Below, piece after piece: positions 19,019-30,361 of a DNA stretch of 64,000 nucleotides. Each line of letters opens with the position of its first letter. The first letter of the stretch is position 1. Below the pieces are notes generated by a model. The model was not told the origin of the DNA. It was given only the letters and a program-made list of their open reading frames with translations, and did no database searches. Source of the DNA: Buchnera aphidicola (Meitanaphis elongallis) (lineage in GTDB: Bacteria > Pseudomonadota > Gammaproteobacteria > Enterobacterales > Enterobacteriaceae). The DNA lies in NCBI GenBank assembly GCA_039830015.1, contig CP140033.1, forward strand, positions 496,001 to 560,000, in the 5' to 3' direction. The position numbers were made by a program, and so were the translations under genes.

Positions 19019-19092
19019 TGCGCTCTATAGGATTTGAACCTATGACCTACGGCTTAGAAGGCCGTTGCTCTATCCAACTGAGCTAAGAGCGC
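19019..19092 (-). tRNA. argU: tRNA-Arg(UCU)
   Basis: On the minus strand a full cloverleaf is visible: acceptor GCGCTCT/AGAGCGC, D-arm with TAGCTCAGTTGGA, anticodon loop CTTCTAA giving anticodon TCT, and T-arm GGTTCAAATCC. The discriminator base is A and CCA is not encoded. It reads AGA, a very common arginine codon in this AT-rich DNA. It lies in the adk-folD gap; E. coli argU is also near folD. Confidence 0.97.
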
Positions 19093-19290
19093 AAGATTAT
19101 TATTAAAAATTTAAATTTTATTAACATCAAATACAAATTATTAATAAACATATATATTTATATTCAAATATATATCTTTACAAATAATATATATATTATA
19201 TATCATTCTTTCATTAAAAAAAATGTTTTTTATTATTCCCTAAGAATATAAATATATGATGACATAAAACAAGTTAACTGAGCTAATTCA

Positions 19291-20142
19291 ATGTTTAAAA
19301 AAATTTTAAATGGAAAAAAAATTTCTGATAAAATACAGATAAAAATAAAAAAACAAATACATAAAATGCTAATAGAAGGAAAACGTCCTCCAGGATTAGC
19401 AGTAATATTAATTGGATATAATTTAGCATCACAAATTTATGTTAAAAAAAAACGAATAGCTTGTAAAAAATCTGGAATTATTTCAAAAGTATGGCATTTT
19501 TCTGAAAATGTTCAAGAACAAAAAATAATAAATCTTATAAAAATATTAAACAAAGATCCTAAAATTGACGGAATACTAGTGCAGTTGCCTATTCCTAAAC
19601 ATATTAATATTATAAACATATTTAACAGTATTATCCCTACAAAAGACGTAGATGGATTTCATCCATATAATATAGGTTGCTTATGTCAAAAAAATCCTAA
19701 ATTACGCCCTTGTACTCCATTAGGAATTATTACAATATTAGAACATTATAATATTAATATAAAAGGATTACATGCTGTAATAATAGGAGCTTCTAACACA
19801 GTTGGAAGACCCATGAATCTAGAATTATTGTTGTCTGGTTGTACTACCACAACAACTCATAGATTTACTAAAAATGTTGAATATTTCATCAAGCAAGCAG
19901 ATTTAGTAATAGTCGCAATAGGAAAGGCAAATTTTTTAAAAGGAAAATGGATTAAACCAGGAGCAATAATAATTGATGTAGGAATTAACAGACTAAAAAA
20001 TGGAACAATAGTAGGAGACGTAGATTTCAAATCAGCAATTTTAAACGCCTCATATATAACTCCTGTTCCAGGAGGAGTTGGCCCTATGACCGTAATTATG
20101 CTGTTACAAAATACTTTAAAAGCATATATAGAACATAATTAA
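19291..20142 (+). CDS. folD: Methylenetetrahydrofolate dehydrogenase/cyclohydrolase
   Basis: Bifunctional enzyme converting 5,10-methylene-THF to 10-formyl-THF, the formyl donor used by Fmt (encoded further along). Visible motifs are YVKKKR with the catalytic lysine, VQLPIPKH, KDVDGFHPYN, the NADP-binding GASNTVGRP and the C-terminal TPVPGGVGPMT. The 283 residues match the family (E. coli 288). A GAG ribosome-site remnant precedes the ATG. It converges on cysS, with 52 bases between the two stops. Confidence 0.97.
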   Translation: MFKKILNGKKISDKIQIKIKKQIHKMLIEGKRPPGLAVILIGYNLASQIYVKKKRIACKKSGIISKVWHFSENVQEQKIINLIKILNKDPKIDGILVQLPIPKHINIINIFNSIIPTKDVDGFHPYNIGCLCQKNPKLRPCTPLGIITILEHYNINIKGLHAVIIGASNTVGRPMNLELLLSGCTTTTTHRFTKNVEYFIKQADLVIVAIGKANFLKGKWIKPGAIIIDVGINRLKNGTIVGDVDFKSAILNASYITPVPGGVGPMTVIMLLQNTLKAYIEHN

Positions 20143-20194
20143 ACTTAAACGTTCTTAAAATAACTTACGCATAAAATATTTATGATCTTAAAAA

Positions 20195-21601
20195 TTATTT
20201 TAATCGTCTCCAAAAAGTATTGGATTTCGAATCTTCTAAAATAATTCCTAAATTTAACAAATTGCTTCGTATTTTGTCCGCCTTAATCCAATCCTGTATT
20301 TTACGCGCATTGTTTCTCTTTTGTATCAAATAATTAATATTACTTATCTCATCAAGACAAAATCGATCAGTTTTTTGTAAAAAATATTCTGGATCTCGTA
20401 ATAAAATACCTAAAATGCCACCTAATTCTCTCAATGCATTAGCTAGCACTACTATTTCATAATTATTGCTATCATATTTTAATTTCAAAACATTTATTTT
20501 ATGAGAAATATTTACTAAAATAGATAAAGCCTTAGGAGTATTAAAATCATTATCCAACGCTTCATAAAAACGCATTTTAAAAGAAGAACAATTATCCTTA
20601 TCACATAACACAGTAAAATTAACGTCTCTCAAAGACAAATACAACTTTTGCAATAATATTTCAGATCTCTTTAAATTTTCTTCGCAAAAATACAACGGAT
20701 GGCGATAATGAGTAGACAACAAAAAAAATCGAATACCTTCTGAATCATAACGCATCAAAAGATCCTTTAATAATAAAGCATTTCCAAAAGATTTAGACAT
20801 TTTTTTGTTCTTAATAATTACCAACTCAGTATGCATCCAATGGCCTACTGAAAAATTACTATTAATACAACAAGATTGTGCTAACTCATTCTCATGATGA
20901 GGAAACAACAAATCTTTTCCTCCACCATGAATATCTATTCTATCTTTTAAAATAGACATACTCATAGCAGAACATTCAATATGCCATCCTGGACGCCCCT
21001 TACCCCAAGGAGAACTCCAAACATATTTTTCATTTTCTTTTGTAAGCTTCCATAAAATAAAATCTAATGGATGACGTTTACTAACATTCTCAGATATACG
21101 TACTCCTATTTTTAATTTTGATATAAGCTGTTTTGACAACAATCCATAATTTGAATATTTTTCAATAGAAAACATTACATCTCCATTATTTGATATATAC
21201 GCATGTTGACTATTTAATAATTTCAAAATAAATTTAACAATAATATCTATGTTTTCTGTAGCGCGAGGTTCATAATCTGGACACAAAATATTTAAAGCAA
21301 AAAAATCTTTGTTCATTTGATTAATCATACGATTAGATAAATTAAAAATAGTTTCATTATTTTCAATAGATCTGGAAATAATTTTGTCATCAACATCTGT
21401 AATATTACGCACATATTGTAAATTATAACCACAATAACGCAAATAACGTAACACTATATCAAAAAAAACAAAAGTTCTTCCATGTCCAATATGGCACAAA
21501 TCATAAGAAGTCACTCCGCATACATACATTTTAATTACTTTATCTAAACTTGCTCTAAATGTTTCGCGTTGTTGTGTAAAAGAATTAAATATACTTAACA
21601 T
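20195..21601 (-). CDS. cysS: Cysteinyl-tRNA synthetase
   Basis: Class I synthetase charging tRNA-Cys. The HIGH motif is at residues 37-40, KMSKS at 267-271, and zinc ligands include C28 (MYVCG), the cysteine of WHIECSAM and the histidines of FPHHENE. Length is 468 (E. coli 461). The C-terminal anticodon-binding part ends in NTFWRRLK, the family ending. It is transcribed toward folD; both genes are close together in E. coli too. Confidence 0.97.
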   Translation of the reverse strand: MLSIFNSFTQQRETFRASLDKVIKMYVCGVTSYDLCHIGHGRTFVFFDIVLRYLRYCGYNLQYVRNITDVDDKIISRSIENNETIFNLSNRMINQMNKDFFALNILCPDYEPRATENIDIIVKFILKLLNSQHAYISNNGDVMFSIEKYSNYGLLSKQLISKLKIGVRISENVSKRHPLDFILWKLTKENEKYVWSSPWGKGRPGWHIECSAMSMSILKDRIDIHGGGKDLLFPHHENELAQSCCINSNFSVGHWMHTELVIIKNKKMSKSFGNALLLKDLLMRYDSEGIRFFLLSTHYRHPLYFCEENLKRSEILLQKLYLSLRDVNFTVLCDKDNCSSFKMRFYEALDNDFNTPKALSILVNISHKINVLKLKYDSNNYEIVVLANALRELGGILGILLRDPEYFLQKTDRFCLDEISNINYLIQKRNNARKIQDWIKADKIRSNLLNLGIILEDSKSNTFWRRLK

Positions 21602-22179
21602 AACAATTGTCTTCTAAAATTGAAATAACACACATTAAAATTGTAATCATATAATTAATGTTCTTATATTATAATATCCATGCTACAATACCCATAAGTA
21701 ATACAAATCAATACTTTAACGTTATAACCTTACAACACATCCAATACTTAAAAATCCAAAAACTTTAAAATTAAGAAACAAAATAGTAATCTACAATATG
21801 AAATATATATTTTAAAAATTTTTAGAATAAAATCTCGTAAAGTTTTTAAAATACATAAACACATAAAATTTTTTATCTATATTTCATAAAAGTATTAATT
21901 ATTTAAATAGTAATATTTATGTAATAATTTTAACTATGAAAATAAAAAACATTAAAAAATCAACTTTAATATTAATTTTCTATAAAATATTTAATTTTAC
22001 TACTTTAAAATATATCTAATTATTCATTAAAGCATTAAAACATATATTTTATCTACATAAATAAAAAATTTTTAACATAACAATAAAACGTAAACATAAC
22101 TGTTTCTAAAAATAGAAATTGTTTACTAGATATTAGTAAAAAATTTAATTTTGAACAATCTACATAAATAGGAACGGAT
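21602..22179. other. Divergent spacer between cysS and ybeD
   Basis: A 578-base, nearly pure A/T stretch with no open frame of note and no recognisable gene remnant. Promoters for both flanking genes must lie here, but I cannot single one out. The only clear structures are two adjacent inverted repeats just before ybeD, listed separately. Confidence 0.5.
22103..22140. repeat. Two adjacent inverted repeats upstream of ybeD
   Basis: TTTCTA-aaaa-TAGAAA (22103-22118) is followed three bases later by TTTACTA-gatat-TAGTAAA (22122-22140). Both stems are perfect, and the second ends 39 bases before the ybeD start. They could form tandem leader hairpins or a dimeric operator. Confidence 0.35.
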
Positions 22180-22443
22180 ATGAAAAGCAAACTTGAAAAA
22201 ATGTTAAAATTTCCTTGCTCATTTACCTATAAAGTTATTGGATTAGCACAACCTGAATTAATTGATCAAATAATAAGAGTAATTCAATGTAAATTACCAG
22301 GAGATTATATTCCACAAATAAAATCTAGCAACAAAGGTAATTATCTATCTATTTCTATTACAATTGTTGCCAATAATTTTGAGCAAATAGAAAGCTTATA
22401 TCATGAACTTAGCGATATCAACATAGTGCGAATGGTACTATAA
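22180..22443 (+). CDS. ybeD: YbeD, DUF493 family protein
   Basis: Conserved small protein of 87 residues, identical in length to E. coli YbeD and with the same ends (MKSKLEKML; NIVRMVL). The fold is ACT-like in E. coli; the biochemical role is not established. A clear AGGAACGG ribosome site precedes the ATG. In E. coli it neighbours lipB and lipA; here no lip gene is adjacent and the next gene is cspE on the opposite strand. Confidence 0.93.
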   Translation: MKSKLEKMLKFPCSFTYKVIGLAQPELIDQIIRVIQCKLPGDYIPQIKSSNKGNYLSISITIVANNFEQIESLYHELSDINIVRMVL

Positions 22444-22531
22444 AGACTACTAAAATACAATATATCTCATCTAAAATAAAATCTATTTTAAAAAATATGC
22501 ACGCAAATTTTAATATCCACTTGAAATAACC

Positions 22532-22558
22532 TGTAATGCAGCAATAAGCTGCATTACA
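22532..22558. terminator. Bidirectional hairpin between ybeD and cspE
   Basis: TGTAATGCAGC and GCTGCATTACA form a perfect 11-base-pair stem with loop AATAA, placed between two convergent genes. No long T-run follows on either side, yet position and GC content relative to surroundings make it the likely shared terminator. Confidence 0.6.
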
Positions 22559-22592
22559 AAATTTAAAATATCTATAATTGCTTTAATACATA

Positions 22593-22802
22593 TTACAAAC
22601 TAATAACATTAGCTGCTGACGGTCCTTTTGCTCCTTCGGTAATTTCGAATTCAACACTTTGACCTTCTGACAAAGTTTTAAACCCGTTGCTTTGGATAGC
22701 TGAAAAATGAACAAAAACATCTTTGCTTCCATCTTCAGGAGTAATAAACCCAAACCCTTTAGATTCATTAAACCATTTCACATTACCTTTAATCTTAGAC
22801 AT
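22593..22802 (-). CDS. cspE: Cold-shock-like RNA chaperone CspE
   Basis: Single-stranded nucleic-acid-binding protein of 69 residues. RNP1 (KGFGFI) and RNP2 (VFVHF) are intact, and the sequence differs from E. coli CspE at only a handful of positions, closer than to CspC. In E. coli CspE melts RNA hairpins and acts as a transcription antiterminator. An AAAGG site precedes the ATG. Remarkable conservation for this AT-biased genome suggests strong selection. Confidence 0.95.
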
Positions 22803-23049
22803 CTATATTACCTTTAAATGAAAAAATATATACACTAAACTTAACTAACAAGCTAGTACAACGATTATTAAATATTTTATCTTTTAACTTCAATAAAACA
22901 TCATTAATAAAAAATAAACAATTAAATTAAAATGTATAAATAAACATAATTTATTATTTTAAATAAAATATTATTCCATACTATAATACGATATGTTAAT
23001 CAATTAAAAATTAACATTTATATTATCTACATTTCTAACATTACATATA

Positions 23050-23082
23050 TAAAAAAAAATCCGAATCAATTCGGATTTTTTA
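23050..23082 (-). terminator. Intrinsic terminator of the 23S-5S operon
   Basis: On the minus strand AATCCGAA-ttga-TTCGGATT is followed by a run of eight or more T, just beyond the 5S 3' end. This is a textbook rho-independent terminator and the clearest in the window. Confidence 0.88.
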
Positions 23083-23202
23083 CAACCTGGCAATGTCCTA
23101 CTCTCACACGGGGAAACCCCGTACTACCATTGGCGTTGAAATGTTTCACTTCTGAGTTCGACATGGTTTCAGGTGGTACCATAACACTATTTTTACCAGG
23201 TT
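23083..23202 (-). rRNA. rrf: 5S ribosomal RNA
   Basis: About 120 bases. The ends pair (CAACCTGG with CCAGGTTG), and the internal ACCATGTCGAACTCAGAAGTGAAAC block is diagnostic of 5S rRNA. It follows the 23S gene after about 100 bases and is followed by an intrinsic terminator. Ends are set from the terminal stem and may shift by one or two bases. Confidence 0.95.
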
Positions 23203-23304
23203 GCTTAAACATTTGAATATATTAATATTTAAATAACTAAAATCGGATTACAAGAAAACTATATCTATCTCACATTAAAATTACTTAAACATCTCTGGTG
23301 TTGT

Positions 23305-26238
<2,934 letters not shown>

Positions 26239-26294
26239 TTACAACCCACAGATGTCTAACTTTGTAATTTAATATAAAATTTTCTTGTTTCCGA

Positions 26295-26308
26295 ATTTTT
26301 AAAGAGCT
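26295..26308 (-). promoter_or_regulatory. rRNA boxA antitermination element
   Basis: On the minus strand GCTCTTTAAAAATT followed by CGGAAACAAG matches the boxA region of the E. coli 16S-23S spacer (GCTCTTTAACAATTTGGAAACAAG). It lies between tRNA-Glu and 23S and should recruit the NusB/S10 antitermination complex. Confidence 0.75.
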
Positions 26309-26407
26309 CTTAATTTGTTACCAAAATTTATAAGTATCTTTCAAACAAAATAAAGAATAACACATTAAAATAATATAGTATACAAATAATTTCAATATTT
26401 TAATATC

Positions 26408-26480
26408 TGTCCCCTAGGGGATTCGAACCCCTGTTACTGCCGTGAAAGGGCAGTGTCCTAATCCTCTAGACGAAGGAGAC
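26408..26480 (-). tRNA. gltT: tRNA-Glu(UUC)
   Basis: On the minus strand the sequence is nearly that of E. coli tRNA-Glu: acceptor GTCTCCT/AGGGGAC, anticodon loop CTTTCAC giving TTC, and T-arm GGGGTTCGAATCCCC. The discriminator is A and CCA is not encoded. In E. coli it lies in 16S-23S spacers; here it leads the 23S-5S unit directly. Confidence 0.97.
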
Positions 26481-26510
26481 TTAAAATAACTATTTAAAAA
26501 ATTAATAAAA

Positions 26511-26528
26511 TCTCTTATATATAAGAGA
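26511..26528. repeat. Palindrome just upstream of tRNA-Glu
   Basis: TCTCTTATATATAAGAGA is a perfect 18-base palindrome about 30 bases upstream of the tRNA-Glu 5' end, inside the transcribed leader if the promoter at 26574-26601 is used. It may be a leader hairpin or processing signal. Confidence 0.4.
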
Positions 26529-26573
26529 TAATATTAAAGTATTATAATGCTTTAAATTATACATCTTTTATCT

Positions 26574-26601
26574 ATGTTACATAATGAATAAAAAGAGTCA
26601 A
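26574..26601 (-). promoter_or_regulatory. Candidate promoter of tRNA-Glu-23S-5S
   Basis: On the minus strand TTGACT (complement of 26596-26601) and TAACAT (complement of 26574-26579) are 16 bases apart, between the aroE stop and tRNA-Glu. TTGACT is a strong -35; the -10 is moderate. It is the best candidate in the interval. Confidence 0.5.
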
Positions 26602-26662
26602 GAGTTTTTTAAAAATTTTTGATGATAGCAAACGAGACTATAGACAATAAAGCTTTTCTCAA

Positions 26663-27490
26663 TTAGTTCTGTCGTAACTGAAAAATAACTGGCTCAATAT
26701 TAGGTAATATACCATGCCATAAATAAAAAGAACACGCTGCCTGACTAACTAACATACCTATTCCATCAGAAAACATTAACGCACCGCAACTAATACACCA
26801 AGAAAGAAAAGGAGTGTGCATATTATTAGAATAATTAATATCATAAAAATAAGCTGTTTTATTTTTTGAAAAAGAAATAGAACTCCAATAACGATTTATT
26901 TCTACGTTTGCAGCAGCATTAATAATTACGTTAAACGAACTATGTTCTAGTTCTTTTTCCGATAAAATAGAAATAGATCCGAATCTTTTAAAATCGCTTA
27001 CTAATTTTATTGCTCGATCTATGGTTCTATTTAAAATCAATATATTACAACCATAAGACAATAATGAAAAAATTATTCCTCGAGCAGCACCCCCAGCACC
27101 TATCACTAAAACATCGTCATATTTTTTTATAAACTTTAAACGTTTTAAATCATATAAAATACCTTTTCCATCAGTGTTATCTCCTAAAATTTTTCCATTT
27201 TTTAATTTTTTAAAAGTATTCACTGATCTCGAAGCCTTCGCATGATCAGTTAATTCATCTGATATTAAAAATGCCTCTTCCTTAAAAGGAATAGTTATAT
27301 TAGCTCCGATTCCCTTATATGCAAAAAAATTAGTTATAAATTTACGGAATTGATTAAATGGCACTAAAGTATAATCATATTTATGAACTATATTAGTTTG
27401 TTGAGCAAACAATAAATGAATATAAGGAGATTTAGTATGATTAATAGGATTACCAAAAACTGAAAACTCACTTGAATGTTTTTTAAGCAC
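26663..27490 (-). CDS. aroE: Shikimate dehydrogenase
   Basis: Reduces 3-dehydroshikimate to shikimate with NADPH. Visible are the substrate-binding NPINHTKSP, NITIPFKEEAF with the catalytic lysine, DNTDGKG with the catalytic aspartate, and the nucleotide-binding GAGGAARG and NRT motifs. Length is 275 (E. coli 272). The start is GTG; no in-frame ATG exists before the conserved FSVFGNP. It overlaps the end of tsaC by 8 bases, so translation is probably coupled. With aroB and aroK in this window it serves aromatic amino acid supply. Confidence 0.96.
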   Translation of the reverse strand: MLKKHSSEFSVFGNPINHTKSPYIHLLFAQQTNIVHKYDYTLVPFNQFRKFITNFFAYKGIGANITIPFKEEAFLISDELTDHAKASRSVNTFKKLKNGKILGDNTDGKGILYDLKRLKFIKKYDDVLVIGAGGAARGIIFSLLSYGCNILILNRTIDRAIKLVSDFKRFGSISILSEKELEHSSFNVIINAAANVEINRYWSSISFSKNKTAYFYDINYSNNMHTPFLSWCISCGALMFSDGIGMLVSQAACSFYLWHGILPNIEPVIFQLRQN

Positions 27491-28046
27491 GACGTATTAA
27501 TGCTCCGCTAACAAGATTTATGATCTTAGAAGGACGCTTACTTTTACCTAATTTCCCACGAAAAATTGGAAAATGTTTACCAAACTGATTTATAACGTCT
27601 CTATATGTCTTACATGGTTCTAAACCGGAACGATTAGCACTAGTAGATGTTATCGGATGTCCAAATGTATTACATAGCTGTTGAATAGGAACATGAGAAC
27701 TAACACGAACAGCTATAAACTCAGACCCTCCAGTTAACCAATACGGTACTGAGGACTTTGCTGGAAGCAAAAAAGTAACATGTCCAGGCCAATTTTTTAA
27801 CATAATAATTTTGTGTCGAAAAGACAATTTATATTCAGAAACATACGACTTAACTTGACTATAATGAGATGCTACTAATATTAATCCTTTATTCCATTTT
27901 CTATTTTTTAATTTAAGAAGTTTTATAACTGCACATTTATTATTCGGATTACATCCAAGACCAAATACAGATTCTGTCGGGTAAGCAATAACATCATTAT
28001 TTTTTAATTTATTAATACACTTAAATAATGGTATACTATTTATCAT
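27483..28046 (-). CDS. tsaC: Threonylcarbamoyl-AMP synthase
   Basis: Makes threonylcarbamoyl-AMP for the t6A37 modification of ANN-decoding tRNAs. Motifs are AYPTESVFGLGC, KGLILVAS, WPGHVTFLLPA, VRVSSH and STSANRSG. I chose the ATG at 28046 (187 residues; E. coli 190), giving an N-terminus of family length; in-frame ATGs upstream, to 28121, would add up to 25 residues unlike the family. No strong ribosome site separates the options. It precedes aroE with an 8-base overlap, the E. coli order. Confidence 0.9.
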   Translation of the reverse strand: MINSIPLFKCINKLKNNDVIAYPTESVFGLGCNPNNKCAVIKLLKLKNRKWNKGLILVASHYSQVKSYVSEYKLSFRHKIIMLKNWPGHVTFLLPAKSSVPYWLTGGSEFIAVRVSSHVPIQQLCNTFGHPITSTSANRSGLEPCKTYRDVINQFGKHFPIFRGKLGKSKRPSKIINLVSGALIRRA

Positions 28047-28237
28047 TATCTCATATTCCAAAATTAAAAATGTCTCATCAATGTTACAAAGCATATTCTT
28101 GTTAATATATTTTCTTAACATATTTCGTCAAAAAAAGTTCTAAACAAATATGTTATCTTAAAAATATTTAATTAAAAAAATGATCTATAATAAAACATTA
28201 TTACTCAATTATAATATAAATATTCAAAATAATAACT

Positions 28238-28717
28238 ATGTCTATTCTTAAAATCTTACAATATCCAAATAACCAACTTCGAATAATAGCAAAACCAATC
28301 AAAAAAATAAACAGATCAATTAAAAAAATCATTGACGATATGTTTGAAACTATGTACATTAAAAATGGTATTGGACTGGCCGCTACTCAAGTAAATATTC
28401 CTCTACAAATTATAGTAGTCGATAAAATTTCAGAACTTAAAAAACCATTGGCACTAATTAATCCAAAAATTGTTAAAAAAAATGGAAACATAAGTATAAA
28501 AGAAGGATGTTTATCTATTCCAAATTATCAAGCTATAACACCTAGATCATCTGATATTGTTGTAACTGCTATAAATTATTTTGGAAAAAAAATTACAATA
28601 AATGCATCTTCACTATTAGCAATTTGTATTCAGCACGAAATAGATCATTTAATAGGAAAACTATTTATAGATTATTTATCTGATTCTGAAAAAAATAAAT
28701 TTGAAAGTCAACTTTAA
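28238..28717 (+). CDS. def: Peptide deformylase
   Basis: Metalloenzyme removing the formyl group from nascent N-terminal methionine. The three family motifs are intact: GIGLAATQ (44-51), EGCLS with metal ligand C91, and QHEIDH with H133, E134 and H137. Length is 159 (E. coli 169). It lies 14 bases before fmt, which adds the formyl group to initiator tRNA, so both ends of the formyl-Met cycle are co-transcribed. Confidence 0.97.
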   Translation: MSILKILQYPNNQLRIIAKPIKKINRSIKKIIDDMFETMYIKNGIGLAATQVNIPLQIIVVDKISELKKPLALINPKIVKKNGNISIKEGCLSIPNYQAITPRSSDIVVTAINYFGKKITINASSLLAICIQHEIDHLIGKLFIDYLSDSEKNKFESQL

Positions 28718-28731
28718 AAATACTAAACATT

Positions 28732-29694
28732 ATGATTTCTAATCATATTAATATCAAAAAAAAATCTTTAAAAATCATCTTTTCAGGAACACAAAATTTT
28801 TCAGCACAACATTTAAAACAATTAATTTATACTAAACACAATATCGTCGGAGTACTTACTAAACCAGATCTACCTTCTGGAAGAGGTAAATTAATAGTTG
28901 AATCTCCAGTCAAAAAAATTGCTAAAGAACATATAATTCCTGTTTTTCAACCAAAAACATTAGAAGACAAAAAAATATATACTCAATTGTATGAACTCAA
29001 TGCTGACATAATGATAGTAGTTGCATATGGTCTCATTATTCCCAAAAAAATACTAAACATGTTTTCAATGGGATGTATCAATGTGCATGCTTCTTTATTA
29101 CCTAGATGGAGAGGAGCTACACCAATACAATCTGCAATTCTATATGGAGATTCGATCACCGGAGTAACTATTATACAAATGGACGAAGGTATTGATACCG
29201 GAAAAATACTGTACTCAATATCATGTAACATAGAAAAAACTGATACAAGCCAAAGTCTACACACAAAATTAAGTAAAATAGGATGCAAAGCAATATTATT
29301 AGTACTACATAATCTTAAATTCAACAAATATAATTCTATAATTCAAAGTAAATTAACAACATATTCTAAAAAGATAAACAAACAAGATGCACAACTAAAT
29401 TGGTCTCAAGATGCAACAAAACTAGAAAAATGCATACGAGCATTTAATCCATGGCCAGTTAGTTTTTTTAAAATACAAAACGTACAAATTAAAGTTTGGG
29501 CTGCTACCGTTATTATGCAATGTAACCAAAATAAACATGAATTAGGAAAAATAATATTAATAAATAAACATGGACTACAAATACAAACTAAAAACAATAT
29601 ACTTAATATTACAAAAGTTCAACTTCCCGGAAAAAAAATAATGCACGCATACAATCTAATTAATTCAAAAATTATTAGTTCATACCAAAAATAA
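28732..29694 (+). CDS. fmt: Methionyl-tRNA formyltransferase
   Basis: Transfers formyl from 10-formyl-THF to Met-tRNA(fMet). Visible are KPDLPSGRG, the catalytic NVHASLLPRWRG with its Asn and His, and MDEGIDTG with the catalytic Asp; the C-terminal domain starts near AFNPWP. Length is 320 (E. coli 315). The start adds about six residues relative to E. coli and has no clear ribosome site; coupling to def is likely. In E. coli rsmB and trkA follow; here the next gene is the convergent rplQ. Confidence 0.97.
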   Translation: MISNHINIKKKSLKIIFSGTQNFSAQHLKQLIYTKHNIVGVLTKPDLPSGRGKLIVESPVKKIAKEHIIPVFQPKTLEDKKIYTQLYELNADIMIVVAYGLIIPKKILNMFSMGCINVHASLLPRWRGATPIQSAILYGDSITGVTIIQMDEGIDTGKILYSISCNIEKTDTSQSLHTKLSKIGCKAILLVLHNLKFNKYNSIIQSKLTTYSKKINKQDAQLNWSQDATKLEKCIRAFNPWPVSFFKIQNVQIKVWAATVIMQCNQNKHELGKIILINKHGLQIQTKNNILNITKVQLPGKKIMHAYNLINSKIISSYQK

Positions 29695-29831
29695 AATTAA
29701 ACTAAAACATAAGTTTCAATATAATTTAAATATTAATTATGAAATATAATAAATAAATATACCCTCTACAACATATATTTGTGTTAACACGTTTAATATA
29801 TAAAAACATTTTCATATTATTTTAATCACAA

Positions 29832-29862
29832 AAACAGAACGGCATATAATGCCGTTTGTTGT
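29832..29862 (-). terminator. Terminator of the alpha operon
   Basis: On the minus strand AACGGCAT and ATGCCGTT form an 8-base-pair stem followed by CTGTTTTTG, about 65 bases after the rplQ stop. On the plus strand no T-run follows, so it mainly serves the ribosomal operon. Confidence 0.65.
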
Positions 29863-29924
29863 AAAAAAGACAAAAAATCTTTGTTCCAACACAAAATTAA
29901 AAAATCATATAAAATGTATTTATT

Positions 29925-30314
29925 TTATCTTTTAGACAAACTTTTACTTTTATCTTTTAATCTATTAGTCAATTGAATATATGCCATAGGAGCTTTATCA
30001 CCTAAACGATAACCACATTTTAATACTCGAGTATATCCACCTGATGTACTCAAAAAATACGGACCTAAATCATTAAATAATTTAAACACTATGCTGTTAC
30101 TCCGAATTTCAGAAAAAACTAAACGTCTATTAGCAATTGAATTTATTTTAGACCGAGTTATTAACGGTTCTACTATACGACGCAACTCTTTAGCCTTAGA
30201 GACCGTAGTTTTTATCACTTCATAATGTAGTAATGCACATGCCATGTTTTTCAACATAGCTCGTACATGGGAACTATTTCTATTAAATTTACGACCAATT
30301 TTTCTATGTCTCAT
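29925..30314 (-). CDS. rplQ: 50S ribosomal protein L17
   Basis: Large-subunit protein near the exit tunnel. I chose the ATG at 30314 (MRHRKIGRKFNRNSSH), preceded by AAGGA, giving 129 residues (E. coli 127); the open frame extends 9 codons upstream but without family similarity. Diagnostic blocks are AKELRRIVEPLIT and SGGYTRVLKCGYR. It is last in the alpha operon, 47 bases after rpoA, and is followed by a terminator hairpin. Confidence 0.97.
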   Translation of the reverse strand: MRHRKIGRKFNRNSSHVRAMLKNMACALLHYEVIKTTVSKAKELRRIVEPLITRSKINSIANRRLVFSEIRSNSIVFKLFNDLGPYFLSTSGGYTRVLKCGYRLGDKAPMAYIQLTNRLKDKSKSLSKR

Positions 30315-30361
30315 AAATATGCAATCCTTACATAACAACATTACAAAAATACAATGTTAAT

